Of a stretch of DNA of 64,000 nucleotides, positions 35,643 through 43,900 are shown one piece after another. The stretch is taken from positions 352,267 to 416,266 of the forward strand of contig NZ_JAGJEA010000005.1 in assembly GCF_018100805.1 (NCBI RefSeq). The letters run 5' to 3'. Positions within the stretch are counted from its first letter, which is position 1. Each line of letters starts with the position of its first letter. The position numbers and the translations under genes were made by a program. Source of the stretch: Aquimarina sp. MMG016. Its GTDB lineage: Bacteria > Bacteroidota > Bacteroidia > Flavobacteriales > Flavobacteriaceae. The notes under the pieces are model-generated. The model saw only the letters and a program-made list of their open reading frames with translations. It did no database searches and was not told the DNA's origin.

Positions 35643-36488
35643 GTTATCAGCAGGTATAACCAAAAATGGGATTGTGGTATGGAAAGTAATTTTTTTAATA
35701 ACTTTTTCTCTAAATAATCGTTCAATAAAACTATGTGGATAATTGATCATAGCCAACACATCTATTTCTAATTCTTCAATAAATGCCTGTATCGCTTTTT
35801 CTACAGTCGAGAAATCAGGAATTACATGAAAATCATATTTTAATTTTTTAAAATACTCTTCTAACGAGTTCGAATTATAATGCTGAACTATATTTAGCTT
35901 TGGTTCATCATATACATGAATCATACGTACAGTTGCATCTTGACTTTTTGCAAGGTTCACAATAGGCTGAATTTCTGCCCTATGGTATATTCTTGCGAAA
36001 TCTGTAGCAAATGCTACATTCGAAATTTCTTCAAAATAAGATTCTTCTGGTATGATAAGAACCGGACAATTAGGCATTTCCTTAATCACTCTATGGGTGT
36101 TACTCCCTAAAAAAATCTCCTTGGCTCCTGTTGCTCCTTTGGTTCCTATGACTATACTATCATAATGGTCTTTCTTGGTCATTTTTCTTAAAACCTTTGA
36201 CAGAGAACCTGATTTAGAAATAGTTTTAAAGCTATGATCTAAAGAAGTATTAGAATTGCTTATATCATCAAGGATCATTTTTAATCCCTGCTCAGACTCA
36301 ATTTTAACAGTTTCATAAAGATGTCCTACTCGTTGAGAACTAACTGTAGTAACAAGTTTTACAGGAGTTATATCATATGTGTTTAGGATATAAAAATCAC
36401 ATGGAATATTAGCATACAATTCCATTGCATATAAAATAGTATTCCACGCATTATCAGAAAAATCAGTTGGAATAAGTATCTTCTTCAT
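35640..36488 (-). CDS. Universal stress protein, two-domain
   Basis: 282 residues from the ATG at 36488 (MKKILIPTDFSDNAW, the family start; a longer frame to 36521 is less likely). ATP signature GTKGATGAKEIFLGSNT near 118. The second domain starts with NVAFATDFARIYHRAEIQ. It overlaps the upstream USP gene by 26 bp, so the two are co-translated. Lacks its own box and probably depends on the 38253-38295 promoter. Confidence 0.9.
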   Translation of the reverse strand: MKKILIPTDFSDNAWNTILYAMELYANIPCDFYILNTYDITPVKLVTTVSSQRVGHLYETVKIESEQGLKMILDDISNSNTSLDHSFKTISKSGSLSKVLRKMTKKDHYDSIVIGTKGATGAKEIFLGSNTHRVIKEMPNCPVLIIPEESYFEEISNVAFATDFARIYHRAEIQPIVNLAKSQDATVRMIHVYDEPKLNIVQHYNSNSLEEYFKKLKYDFHVIPDFSTVEKAIQAFIEELEIDVLAMINYPHSFIERLFREKVIKKITFHTTIPFLVIPADN

Positions 36489-37368
36489 TTTTAAGCGTTT
36501 TTTGTACATTACTTTTTCCAATTCTATCTTCTGACGGAATCACAAGAAATGGAATATTGGTATGATATGCTATCTGGTTAATTACAGGGGTAAATAATAA
36601 GTTTTCAAAAAATGAATGCTTATTATGAATCATTACTAAGAGATTAATTTTGTGTTTTTTCTGAAAATCTTCTACAGCTTCTAATACATCCATACCATCA
36701 GCAATATGGAAAATATGAGCATTATTCTTAAAGTATTCATCCAGAAAATCCTTCACTTCTTCCTGTTCATCATCCAATGGGACTCCGTAATATGCATTAA
36801 GGATATTAAGCCTGCTTACATGTTTATCACATATGTTTTTTACCAAGGATAAGTATTTATTATTAACACTAAGATTATAATCTGTGGGGAACAGTATATC
36901 CTTAGGTTCTTCATATTCAAATCCTGATGGAACTGCAATAACTGGACACTTCACTTTTTTGATTGTATACATCGTATGCGTCCCGATAAAGATTTCTTTA
37001 GCACCAGTAGCTCCTTTAGTACCCATAACAATGAGGTCAATATTATACTTTTCGGTGGCTTCTTTAATCTCTCCGATTAATGTATTAAATGCAGATATTC
37101 TAACAAAACTGTGTTTTGCGTTTTTAAACTCGCTCTTAATTTTTTCTTCAATTCTTTCTATCTCGCGTTTAGAGTTTATCATACCTACATCTTCCATTCC
37201 ATAAAGTGTAGGGTTCTCAATAAGATATCCCGCATGGTATGATACAGGAGTAAATGTGTTTAGCAAGTAGAAGGTGGTTTCTTCGTCTTTAAAAAATTGT
37301 ATAGCATATCTGATCGCATTCCATGCGTTATCCGAAAAATCTGTGGGTAATAATATTCTTTTCATCAC
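36463..37368 (-). CDS. Universal stress protein, two-domain
   Basis: 301 residues (or 300 from Met2). ATP signature GTKGATGAKEIFIGTHT near 127, with Thr in place of the usual Ser and His for Asn. The second domain opens DILFPTDYNLSVNNKYLS. It has a ~15-residue C-terminal extension (SNVQKTLKNEEDTYSN) that overlaps the next gene. Only 9 bp follow the stop codon of the upstream USP gene, so it is within the operon. Confidence 0.9.
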   Translation of the reverse strand: MMKRILLPTDFSDNAWNAIRYAIQFFKDEETTFYLLNTFTPVSYHAGYLIENPTLYGMEDVGMINSKREIERIEEKIKSEFKNAKHSFVRISAFNTLIGEIKEATEKYNIDLIVMGTKGATGAKEIFIGTHTMYTIKKVKCPVIAVPSGFEYEEPKDILFPTDYNLSVNNKYLSLVKNICDKHVSRLNILNAYYGVPLDDEQEEVKDFLDEYFKNNAHIFHIADGMDVLEAVEDFQKKHKINLLVMIHNKHSFFENLLFTPVINQIAYHTNIPFLVIPSEDRIGKSNVQKTLKNEEDTYSN

Positions 37369-37377
37369 TGTATAGTT

Positions 37378-38229
37378 TTAATATCGTTCTAAATTCTGCA
37401 TTACTAAAAAAGGGATTTTGATATGTAATCCTATTTTATCAATTGTGGATTGATATAAAATATTCTCTAAATAAGAATGTCTAGAGTTGACCATAACCAA
37501 AAAATCTATTTTGTTTTTTATAATAAACTCGTTAATTGCAGCTGTAAGATTCTCCGACTCTTCTCTATGAAACTCAAGTTCAGTTCCTTGTAATGAGTTT
37601 TCCAGGAAAGCTTTGTTATCTTCCTGCCTCATAGACAGATGATCATAGCTAGCGATATGTAAGAAGTTAGTTTTTGATCTAAAGCTTTTGGTTAGCGTAT
37701 ATAATAATTTTAATTCTCTTCGCTTATAAGGCATTAAATAATCAGTAGGAAACAATATGTTTTTAGGCTGATGATAAGAACAGTTACTGGGAATAGCTAA
37801 AACAGGACATTTTACATATTTAAGTACTTGTAATGTATTACTCCCAAAAGTTAACTTTCGATCATTGGTTTTGCCTCTTGTACCCATAATTAGGATATCG
37901 GTATTTTCCTTATCGACTATATCATTTGCCTCATCTATTAAAGTACCAAAAGTAGAAAGAGTAGTATACGTATGTCTGGGGTTTGGAGAAACTTGTTTGA
38001 TGATCTTAATTATTTCTGATAATTGTTGCTCTGAATTTTTATGAACACTGTCTTTTAGTTCATCAAAAATCTTTCGAGAAACTAATGTATTATGATCATA
38101 TACCTCATCAGCATATGCATGAAAAATCAAAAATTCACTTCGCTCATACTTAAAAAGCTCCATAGCGTAACGAATCGCATTCATTGCATTTTCTGAAAAA
38201 TCTGTTGGAATCACTATTTTTCTCATCAT
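37378..38229 (-). CDS. Universal stress protein, two-domain, divergent
   Basis: 283 residues (or 282 from Met2). The ATP signature is altered but complete: GTRGKTNDRKLTFGSNT near 117. The second domain starts NILFPTDYLMPYKRRELK. It lacks the GATGAKE loop found in its neighbours, so it is the most distant of the cluster. First gene of a three-USP operon (37378, 36463, 35640) read from the FNR-type promoter at 38253-38295. Confidence 0.9.
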   Translation of the reverse strand: MMRKIVIPTDFSENAMNAIRYAMELFKYERSEFLIFHAYADEVYDHNTLVSRKIFDELKDSVHKNSEQQLSEIIKIIKQVSPNPRHTYTTLSTFGTLIDEANDIVDKENTDILIMGTRGKTNDRKLTFGSNTLQVLKYVKCPVLAIPSNCSYHQPKNILFPTDYLMPYKRRELKLLYTLTKSFRSKTNFLHIASYDHLSMRQEDNKAFLENSLQGTELEFHREESENLTAAINEFIIKNKIDFLVMVNSRHSYLENILYQSTIDKIGLHIKIPFLVMQNLERY

Positions 38230-38252
38230 CAGATGTTTTGATGTGTTTATCT

Positions 38253-38326
38253 CAAAACTAGCTAAGAACGAGCTTAGAAACTATGATTTTTGTCAGTTAA
38301 GTCATTCGATTTTTAGCTAATCTTTA
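38253..38326. promoter_or_regulatory. FNR-type box between USP gene 37378 and small membrane gene 38373
   Basis: Box TGATTTTTGTCA (38284-38295). For the minus-strand USP operon TAGTTTTG (38260-38253) is a perfect TAnnTTTG at 33 bp. For the plus-strand gene at 38373, AATCTTTA (38319-38326), 6 of 8, is also at 33 bp, so the box may act in both directions. Confidence 0.65.
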
Positions 38327-38372
38327 AGACCTGTTACGCTTTAATTTTTTTATATTAACTTAAAAATTAGCA

Positions 38373-38597
38373 ATGAAAATTTCTGCAATTTTAATGGTAA
38401 TTATTACCTCTGTGATGCTATTATTAGTAACTATATTGGCAGTCATGAACTTTTCATTCAGTTGGGTGTTTTATCTTACTTGTATTGGTCAACTTATGAT
38501 TATTATAATGGTATATAAAGTTTTAAAAGACAAGTATACGACTGACAAAACCTTTAAAGATTTTTATGAGGATCATCCTATCCCTAAAGATCAATAG
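38373..38597 (+). CDS. Small two-helix membrane protein
   Basis: 74 residues: two hydrophobic helices (~5-27 and ~31-50, separated by a short FSFSW turn) and a charged cytosolic tail (KDKYTTDKTFKDFYEDHPIPKDQ). No family recognised. It is the only plus-strand gene inside the USP cluster and shares the intergenic FNR-type box with the divergent USP operon, so it is probably a regulon member at the inner membrane. Confidence 0.7.
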   Translation: MKISAILMVIITSVMLLLVTILAVMNFSFSWVFYLTCIGQLMIIIMVYKVLKDKYTTDKTFKDFYEDHPIPKDQ

Positions 38598-38611
38598 AAC
38601 ATATCATTATT

Positions 38612-39523
38612 TTACCGCATTCCTTCTAGTTTGGATTTCTTTTTAACCGTTTTGGAAAATGAAGAACTCATTCCTAATTCTGGGATTACTAAAAACGGTA
38701 TTTGGGTATGGAATGCAACATTTTTGATAATTGGTTCACGAGTTAGTTTTTCTACAAAACTATGCTGATAATTAAGCATTGCCAATAAATAAACCCCTAG
38801 TTCATCAATAAAAACCTGAAGTGATTTTGATATAGAATCTCCTTTGGTTATAGTATGCTGATAGTATTCAACCTCTTCAAGATATTTCTGTAACATTCCT
38901 AAATTAAACTGTTGTTCCTCAGTTAATACACCATCCTCTTGTTGTATGTAAACAATTCTCACCACTGCTTTAAAAGATTTTGCCATATCCACAAGAGGTT
39001 GTAATTCTTGCTTACTATAAAAGTGGTTAAAATCAGTAGCAAATGTAATTTCTTTAGGCTTAGATATAAAACTGAAACTTTCAGGAACGGCAATTACAGG
39101 ACAACTTTTAATAGTATTAATAACTCGCACTGTATTACTGCCCATAAACACTTCTTTGCCACCTGTTGCTCCTTTTGTCCCCATAATGATGAGATCAATC
39201 TTTTCTTTTTTCACAACATCTTCTATCATATCAACCACAGCTCCTAAAGCTGTCACGATCTCAAATTGATGTTCTGTATCAGGATATACTTCTAACAATG
39301 TAGTTTTTATGCGCTCCAGATTATTAATAGCATTGGTTTTTACAATATTTTCTATGTTACGCTCTGCGGGAACATCAGAAAGATGCACCGTCTCATAAAT
39401 AATCTTATGATACGTATGTAACAGATAAAAAGTACAAGCAGAATCCTTAAAGAGAGACACAGCATATTCAATAGCATTCCAGGAATTTTCTGAAAAATCT
39501 GTGGGTAACAGTATTCTTTTCAT
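38612..39523 (-). CDS. Universal stress protein, two-domain
   Basis: 303 residues. ATP signature GTKGATGGKEVFMGSNT near 123. The second domain begins EITFATDFNHFYSKQELQ. A basic C-terminal extension (FSKTVKKKSKLEGMR) is unique in the cluster. Its 3' end faces the small membrane gene (14 bp). It is divergent from the copper ATPase gene, with one shared FNR-type box between them. Confidence 0.92.
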   Translation of the reverse strand: MKRILLPTDFSENSWNAIEYAVSLFKDSACTFYLLHTYHKIIYETVHLSDVPAERNIENIVKTNAINNLERIKTTLLEVYPDTEHQFEIVTALGAVVDMIEDVVKKEKIDLIIMGTKGATGGKEVFMGSNTVRVINTIKSCPVIAVPESFSFISKPKEITFATDFNHFYSKQELQPLVDMAKSFKAVVRIVYIQQEDGVLTEEQQFNLGMLQKYLEEVEYYQHTITKGDSISKSLQVFIDELGVYLLAMLNYQHSFVEKLTREPIIKNVAFHTQIPFLVIPELGMSSSFSKTVKKKSKLEGMR

Positions 39524-39545
39524 AACGTGTTGTATTACATGGTCT

Positions 39546-39619
39546 CAAAACTAATCTGTTACCAAGGGTATAACTATGATTTTTATCATATTATATCAGA
39601 ATAGTCTTTTTCATTTTTG
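39546..39619. promoter_or_regulatory. Divergent FNR-type promoter, USP gene 38612 and CcoI-type ATPase
   Basis: One box TGATTTTTATCA (39577-39588) lies exactly 33 bp from TAGTTTTG on the minus strand (39553-39546, perfect) and 33 bp from CATTTTTG on the plus strand (39612-39619, 7 of 8). A single dimer could therefore activate both genes. Confidence 0.72.
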
Positions 39620-39638
39620 CAATAAATAAATATCTATT

Positions 39639-42020
39639 ATGATAACGCCCCTGTGTTACCACTGTGGAAATGATTGTGGTAAAACAATAATTACTTATGA
39701 TAAAAAAGACTTCTGCTGTAATGGTTGTAAAACTGTATATGATATTTTTTCGAGTAATGATCTATCCTGTTATTATGATCTACAATCAGCTCCTGGAGCC
39801 ATTCCTGAGGAAATTGAAGGAAAGTACGATTATCTCGACAATCCTACTATTGCTGAAAAACTAATAGAATTTAGCGACAACACCACTGAAATTGTTACTT
39901 TATATATTCCTCACATTCATTGTAGTTCTTGTATTTGGATTTTAGAAAATTTACATAAACTTCAACCCGGTATAAGTACGTCTCAGGTAAACTTTCCTAA
40001 GAAAACAGTTCGTATTACTTTTAATCCAGGACATAGTACGTTAAAAAAAGTAGTATCATTACTCAGTTCTATAGGATACGAACCCTATATCAGTCTTGAT
40101 GATTATACTTCTGGAGAAAAGCAGGTCAACAGAAATCTGATATATAAACTTGGAATAGCCGGATTCGCTTTTGGTAATGTAATGTTCTTATCATTCCCTG
40201 AATATTTTGAAGTATCAGAATTTTGGTTGGAAAAATATAAACTTGTGTTTCGTTGGTTGATGTTTGCCTTCTCATTACCGGTGGTTTTTTATGCTGCACA
40301 GGATTATTTTATATCCGCCTATAAGGGACTACGATCCAAACTATTAAACATTGATGTACCTATAGCTTTGGGCATATTAGTACTTTTTGTTCGTAGCACC
40401 ACCGAAATCATTTTTGATTGGGGTACTGGTTTTTTTGATAGCCTTACGGGATTAGTATTCTTCTTACTGTTAGGAAAGTTCTTTCAACAAAAAACATATT
40501 CGTTTTTATCCTTCGAAAGAGATTATAAATCCTATTTCCCTATTGCAGTAACCAGAATATCATCCAAAACACAAAAAGAGGAAAACATACAGGTATATGA
40601 CATTAAGCAAGGAGATCGATTACTAATTCGAAATGGAGAGTTGATCCCCGTGGATGGCATTCTAATTAAAGGAAATGCACAGATTGACTATAGTTTTGTA
40701 ACCGGTGAAAGTGAATCCGTCACTAAACAATCCGGAGATAAAATTTTCGCTGGTGGTAGACAATTATGTGGTGCTATTGAAATTGAAACTCTTAAATCTA
40801 TGGAGCAAAGTTATCTAACCCAATTATGGAGTAATGATGTGTTTGCTAAAGATAAAACCGCATCCTTTGTAAATCTAACTGACACGATAAGTAGGTATTT
40901 TACAATAATCATTCTTTGCGTTGCATTTCTCGCTACCACATTTTGGATATTCACTGATGCTTCTAAAGCAATTAATGTCTTTACTGCAGTACTGATTATC
41001 GCATGTCCCTGTGCTTTAGCATTAGCTCGCCCTTTTGCTTTAGGAAATATGTTGCGTGTTTTTGGAAAAAGCAAATTTTATCTCAAAAATGCAGACGTGA
41101 TCGAACAATTGGCAATGGCAGATACTATTATTTTTGATAAAACCGGTACTATTACTACTAATCAAAAAAAAAGCATTGAGTACCATGGACTGGAATTAAC
41201 TTTAGAAGAAGAATTATTGCTCAAAAATACATTACGCGCTTCAAATCATCCATTAAGTAGAACACTATATGAAATGCTTGCTGAACAGGATATCCTAACC
41301 CTGGATGAATATCAGGAACACTTAGGAAAAGGAATTGAAGGTAAGTCTGCTCACAATACCATTAAAATTGGCTCTTCAACTTTTGTTGGTGATAGTGGTG
41401 ATACTGATACCTTAAAAACCAATGTACATATCAATGTTAATGATCAATACAAAGGGCAATACACATTTCATAACCAATATCGTGAAGGTGTAAAACAAGA
41501 ATTTGAAAAATTATCCAAAACCTATACACTATCTATCCTATCAGGAGATAATGAAGGAGAAAAAGAATACCTCCGTCAAATGCTTCCTGAAAACACCTCC
41601 CTTTACTTTAATCAAAATCCAGACGATAAACTAAACTTCATAAAGTCATTGCAGCAAGAAGAAAACAATGTTATCATGATTGGTGACGGGCTAAATGATG
41701 CCGGGGCTTTGGCACAAAGTAATATTGGTATTGCAATTTCAGAAAATGTCAATGTATTTTCACCGGCCTGTGATGCTATTCTGGATGCTTCAAAATTTGA
41801 CAGAATTTATGATTATCTAAAAGCTTCAAAAAGTACTATTGGTATTATCAAATCCAGTTTTATATTATCATTCTTGTATAATATCATTGGTTTATATTTT
41901 GCCGTGACAGGGCAATTATCGCCTATCATTGCTGCTATATTGATGCCATTGAGTTCAATTTCGATTGTAGTATATGTAACTATGTTTACCAATTGGTATG
42001 GTCATAAATTAAAATCTTAA
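39639..42020 (+). CDS. ccoI: CcoI/FixI-type copper P-type ATPase
   Basis: A 793-residue P1B ATPase. An N-terminal Cys-rich metal-binding domain (CYHCGNDCG ... CCNGCKTVYD, 1-50) and an HMA domain with CSSC (IHCSSCIWILE near 96) precede eight membrane helices, the metal-translocation motif CPCALA (near 453) and DKTGT phosphorylation site (near 501), with TGES (near 356) and MIGDGLNDAGAL. The N-terminal domain and layout match FixI/CcoI, which delivers copper to cbb3 oxidase for microaerobic respiration. Here it is not followed by ccoS or ccoNOP, so it may be a second copy. The FNR-type box in front fits low-oxygen use. Confidence 0.87.
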   Translation: MITPLCYHCGNDCGKTIITYDKKDFCCNGCKTVYDIFSSNDLSCYYDLQSAPGAIPEEIEGKYDYLDNPTIAEKLIEFSDNTTEIVTLYIPHIHCSSCIWILENLHKLQPGISTSQVNFPKKTVRITFNPGHSTLKKVVSLLSSIGYEPYISLDDYTSGEKQVNRNLIYKLGIAGFAFGNVMFLSFPEYFEVSEFWLEKYKLVFRWLMFAFSLPVVFYAAQDYFISAYKGLRSKLLNIDVPIALGILVLFVRSTTEIIFDWGTGFFDSLTGLVFFLLLGKFFQQKTYSFLSFERDYKSYFPIAVTRISSKTQKEENIQVYDIKQGDRLLIRNGELIPVDGILIKGNAQIDYSFVTGESESVTKQSGDKIFAGGRQLCGAIEIETLKSMEQSYLTQLWSNDVFAKDKTASFVNLTDTISRYFTIIILCVAFLATTFWIFTDASKAINVFTAVLIIACPCALALARPFALGNMLRVFGKSKFYLKNADVIEQLAMADTIIFDKTGTITTNQKKSIEYHGLELTLEEELLLKNTLRASNHPLSRTLYEMLAEQDILTLDEYQEHLGKGIEGKSAHNTIKIGSSTFVGDSGDTDTLKTNVHINVNDQYKGQYTFHNQYREGVKQEFEKLSKTYTLSILSGDNEGEKEYLRQMLPENTSLYFNQNPDDKLNFIKSLQQEENNVIMIGDGLNDAGALAQSNIGIAISENVNVFSPACDAILDASKFDRIYDYLKASKSTIGIIKSSFILSFLYNIIGLYFAVTGQLSPIIAAILMPLSSISIVVYVTMFTNWYGHKLKS

Positions 42021-42024
42021 AAAA

Positions 42025-42627
42025 ATGAGCCCTGCCGATCACAACCCTATAGAGTACTTTCAGAAATGGTTTCATGAAATTCATCAAAAATATCCGGAAA
42101 TAGAAGCCAATGCCATGCTACTATCAACCATTGGTTTAGATGGATATCCCAAAAGCAGAATCGTCTTATTAAAACAGTTTACCTGGGAAGGTTTTATCTT
42201 CTTTACAAATTATGAAAGTGAAAAAGGAAAAGCCATTGCTTCTAATAACAATGTCTCTATATTGTTTAATTGGTCAGTATCTCACCGTAAAGTTCTCATC
42301 TCTGGCAGTGCAGAAAAAATTCCCGAAAACCTATCAGAAGGTTATTTTGAATCTAGACCGGAAGGAAGTAAATTAGGTGCTTGGGCTTCTAAACAAAGTG
42401 ATATTGTAACTTCAAGAAAAAACCTGGAAGATCAACTTAAGCATTATCAATCAAAATTTAAGGACAGAGACATTCCTAAACCAGAATATTGGGGTGGGTA
42501 CATCATCAAGCCTGAAGTGATAGAATTCACTAAATATGATGCGCTCCTTGGAGTAAACAAAATCATTATATATAAGATGCAATCGGATTATAATTGGTCA
42601 AAAGACATTAAGTATAGTATTGTCTAG
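42025..42627 (+). CDS. Pyridoxamine 5'-phosphate oxidase-like protein with altered C-terminus
   Basis: 200 residues, 4 bp after the ATPase gene. FMN-binding parts of PdxH are present: KSRIVLLKQF (near 45), FFTNYESEKGKA, RPEGSKLGAWASKQS (near 112) and the PEYWGGY segment (near 155). After that, family members continue with a Trp-Gln-Gly and an Arg-Leu-His-Asp-Arg motif that binds the substrate phosphate and pyridine. Here it reads EFTKYDALLGVNKIIIYKM, so those Arg/His residues are missing. The enzyme either has another substrate or is inactive; another genomic pdxH is likely. Product name given by family only. Confidence 0.78.
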   Translation: MSPADHNPIEYFQKWFHEIHQKYPEIEANAMLLSTIGLDGYPKSRIVLLKQFTWEGFIFFTNYESEKGKAIASNNNVSILFNWSVSHRKVLISGSAEKIPENLSEGYFESRPEGSKLGAWASKQSDIVTSRKNLEDQLKHYQSKFKDRDIPKPEYWGGYIIKPEVIEFTKYDALLGVNKIIIYKMQSDYNWSKDIKYSIV

Positions 42628-42638
42628 GTCAACTGTAA

Positions 42639-42863
42639 TCATTCTCGAAATCCATTCTTAACCTGGCATGTCTTAATCCCAAATAATCGATATAAAGGAC
42701 ACCAGCCCATAAAGCCGGTAATGACTAATACTCCAGAAACAGATAATAATACAATACCTAAAGTCCCCGATACATAATTTTCATAGAATAAATACGCCAA
42801 TACAATTCCAATAAGGATTCTGATAACACTATCTATTTTTCCTAAGTTCTTTTTCATTTCCAA
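42639..42863 (-). CDS. DUF2892 small membrane protein
   Basis: 74 residues (Met3, 42857, also possible): two membrane helices with VIRILIGIVLAYLFYENY and the DUF2892/YgaP-like second half ITGFMGWCPLYRLFGIKTC, containing the conserved Cys-Pro-Leu-Tyr and a second Cys. DUF2892 domains accompany rhodanese and sulfur genes in many bacteria; here it stands between the PdxH-like and USP genes. It shares a divergent FNR-type promoter with the USP gene at 43027. Confidence 0.82.
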   Translation of the reverse strand: MEMKKNLGKIDSVIRILIGIVLAYLFYENYVSGTLGIVLLSVSGVLVITGFMGWCPLYRLFGIKTCQVKNGFRE

Positions 42864-42894
42864 ATAAATTAAAATACAGGATATTAAATCTTTA

Positions 42895-42968
42895 CAAATT
42901 TGAAAAACAAATACAACCTAAAAGATGATAATTGTCATTTTATGGAAGCTTTAATAAACCAACCTTTG
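42895..42968. promoter_or_regulatory. Divergent FNR-type promoter, DUF2892 gene and USP gene 43027
   Basis: Box TGATAATTGTCA (42926-42937). At 33 bp on the plus strand: AACCTTTG (42961-42968, 7 of 8). At 33 bp on the minus strand: CAAATTTG (42902-42895), also 7 of 8 to TAnnTTTG. Confidence 0.68.
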
Positions 42969-43026
42969 TAGTATTAAAACCAACTAAAGACATAGCCACA
43001 TTGTCTGAAAACTAAAAACTTGAACT

Positions 43027-43815
43027 ATGAAAGACATCACTAAAATTCTTGTTCCATTTGATCTAACCACCACAACAGATAGTGCACTACACTATGCCGC
43101 TAACTTTGTAAATCTGGATGAAAGTATTGAGATTTTATTAATCCATACATCAGATGCATCCGATGAAGCTTCATATGAAAAGAAGGTAAAAGACAAAGTA
43201 GAATATATCAAAAAAGAATATCCTTATTTCAAAGGTTCAATACGCTGGGTAATTACAACTGGAGATATAGTCCAAAATATCCTTGAAACCCAAAAAGAAT
43301 ATTTGGCAGATCTGATTATTATGGGTACCAAAGGTGCTGAAAGCGATCAAGCAGTAACAAATACATCTAAGTTGGTACTAGAAGCTGATTGTCCAGTAAT
43401 TGCTATTCCAGAAGGTACTAAAGAATTTGAGCTTAAGAAAATTGCATTGGTTTTAGGAAAAAACGAAATTGAAGACGCTACAGTTCTCGAAATCCTATTA
43501 AATATTGCCAGAAGGTTTCATGCCGAAGTACACGTATTAACGATATGTAATGAAGACGGAACCTATGGTTATTCCGCTATTGATGAGAAGAATGAAACTA
43601 CTCTAGAATATTATCTAGAAAATTTCTATTCACATCATACATTTCAGGAAAACACTGATATAGAGAAAGGAATTTTTGATTATATCAATGACAAAGAAAT
43701 TGATTTACTAGCTATTTTACCTAGAAATCATTCTAAAAAAACTAAACCCTCTGAAGGTAGATTAACACAATTATTGACACTTCATACATCAGTACCACTT
43801 TTGACGATTGATTAA
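43027..43815 (+). CDS. Universal stress protein with incomplete ATP signature
   Basis: 262 residues, shorter than the other USPs. The first domain has GTKG (near 98), but the distal G-S/T of the ATP signature is replaced (AESDQAVTNTSKLV), so nucleotide binding may be weak. Start MKDITKILVPFDLT differs from the ILLPTDFS of its paralogs, and the second domain is degenerate. First gene of a plus-strand group with the SLC13-type carrier and pckA, though a stem-loop (43822-43838) follows it. Confidence 0.87.
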   Translation: MKDITKILVPFDLTTTTDSALHYAANFVNLDESIEILLIHTSDASDEASYEKKVKDKVEYIKKEYPYFKGSIRWVITTGDIVQNILETQKEYLADLIIMGTKGAESDQAVTNTSKLVLEADCPVIAIPEGTKEFELKKIALVLGKNEIEDATVLEILLNIARRFHAEVHVLTICNEDGTYGYSAIDEKNETTLEYYLENFYSHHTFQENTDIEKGIFDYINDKEIDLLAILPRNHSKKTKPSEGRLTQLLTLHTSVPLLTID

Positions 43816-43821
43816 CTTTTC

Positions 43822-43838
43822 CAGAAATAAAATTTCTG
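43822..43838 (+). other. Small stem-loop after USP gene 43027
   Basis: CAGAAAT AAA ATTTCTG, a perfect 7-bp stem 7 bp after the stop codon. AAAAGGCCTCCCTTTT follows near 43849. Either could weaken readthrough into the carrier gene. Confidence 0.4.
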
Positions 43839-43900
43839 AAAATAAGATAAAAGGCCTCCCTTTTAATCACTAAAAAATCAACTTCTAAAAGAGGTATCAA

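Noticed and set aside
38284..38295. LexA- or heat-shock-type operator reading of the TGA-N6-TCA boxes
   Set aside because: The fixed 33-bp distance to the -7 element and the TGAY/RTCA core fit Crp/Fnr-type activation better than a repressor site.
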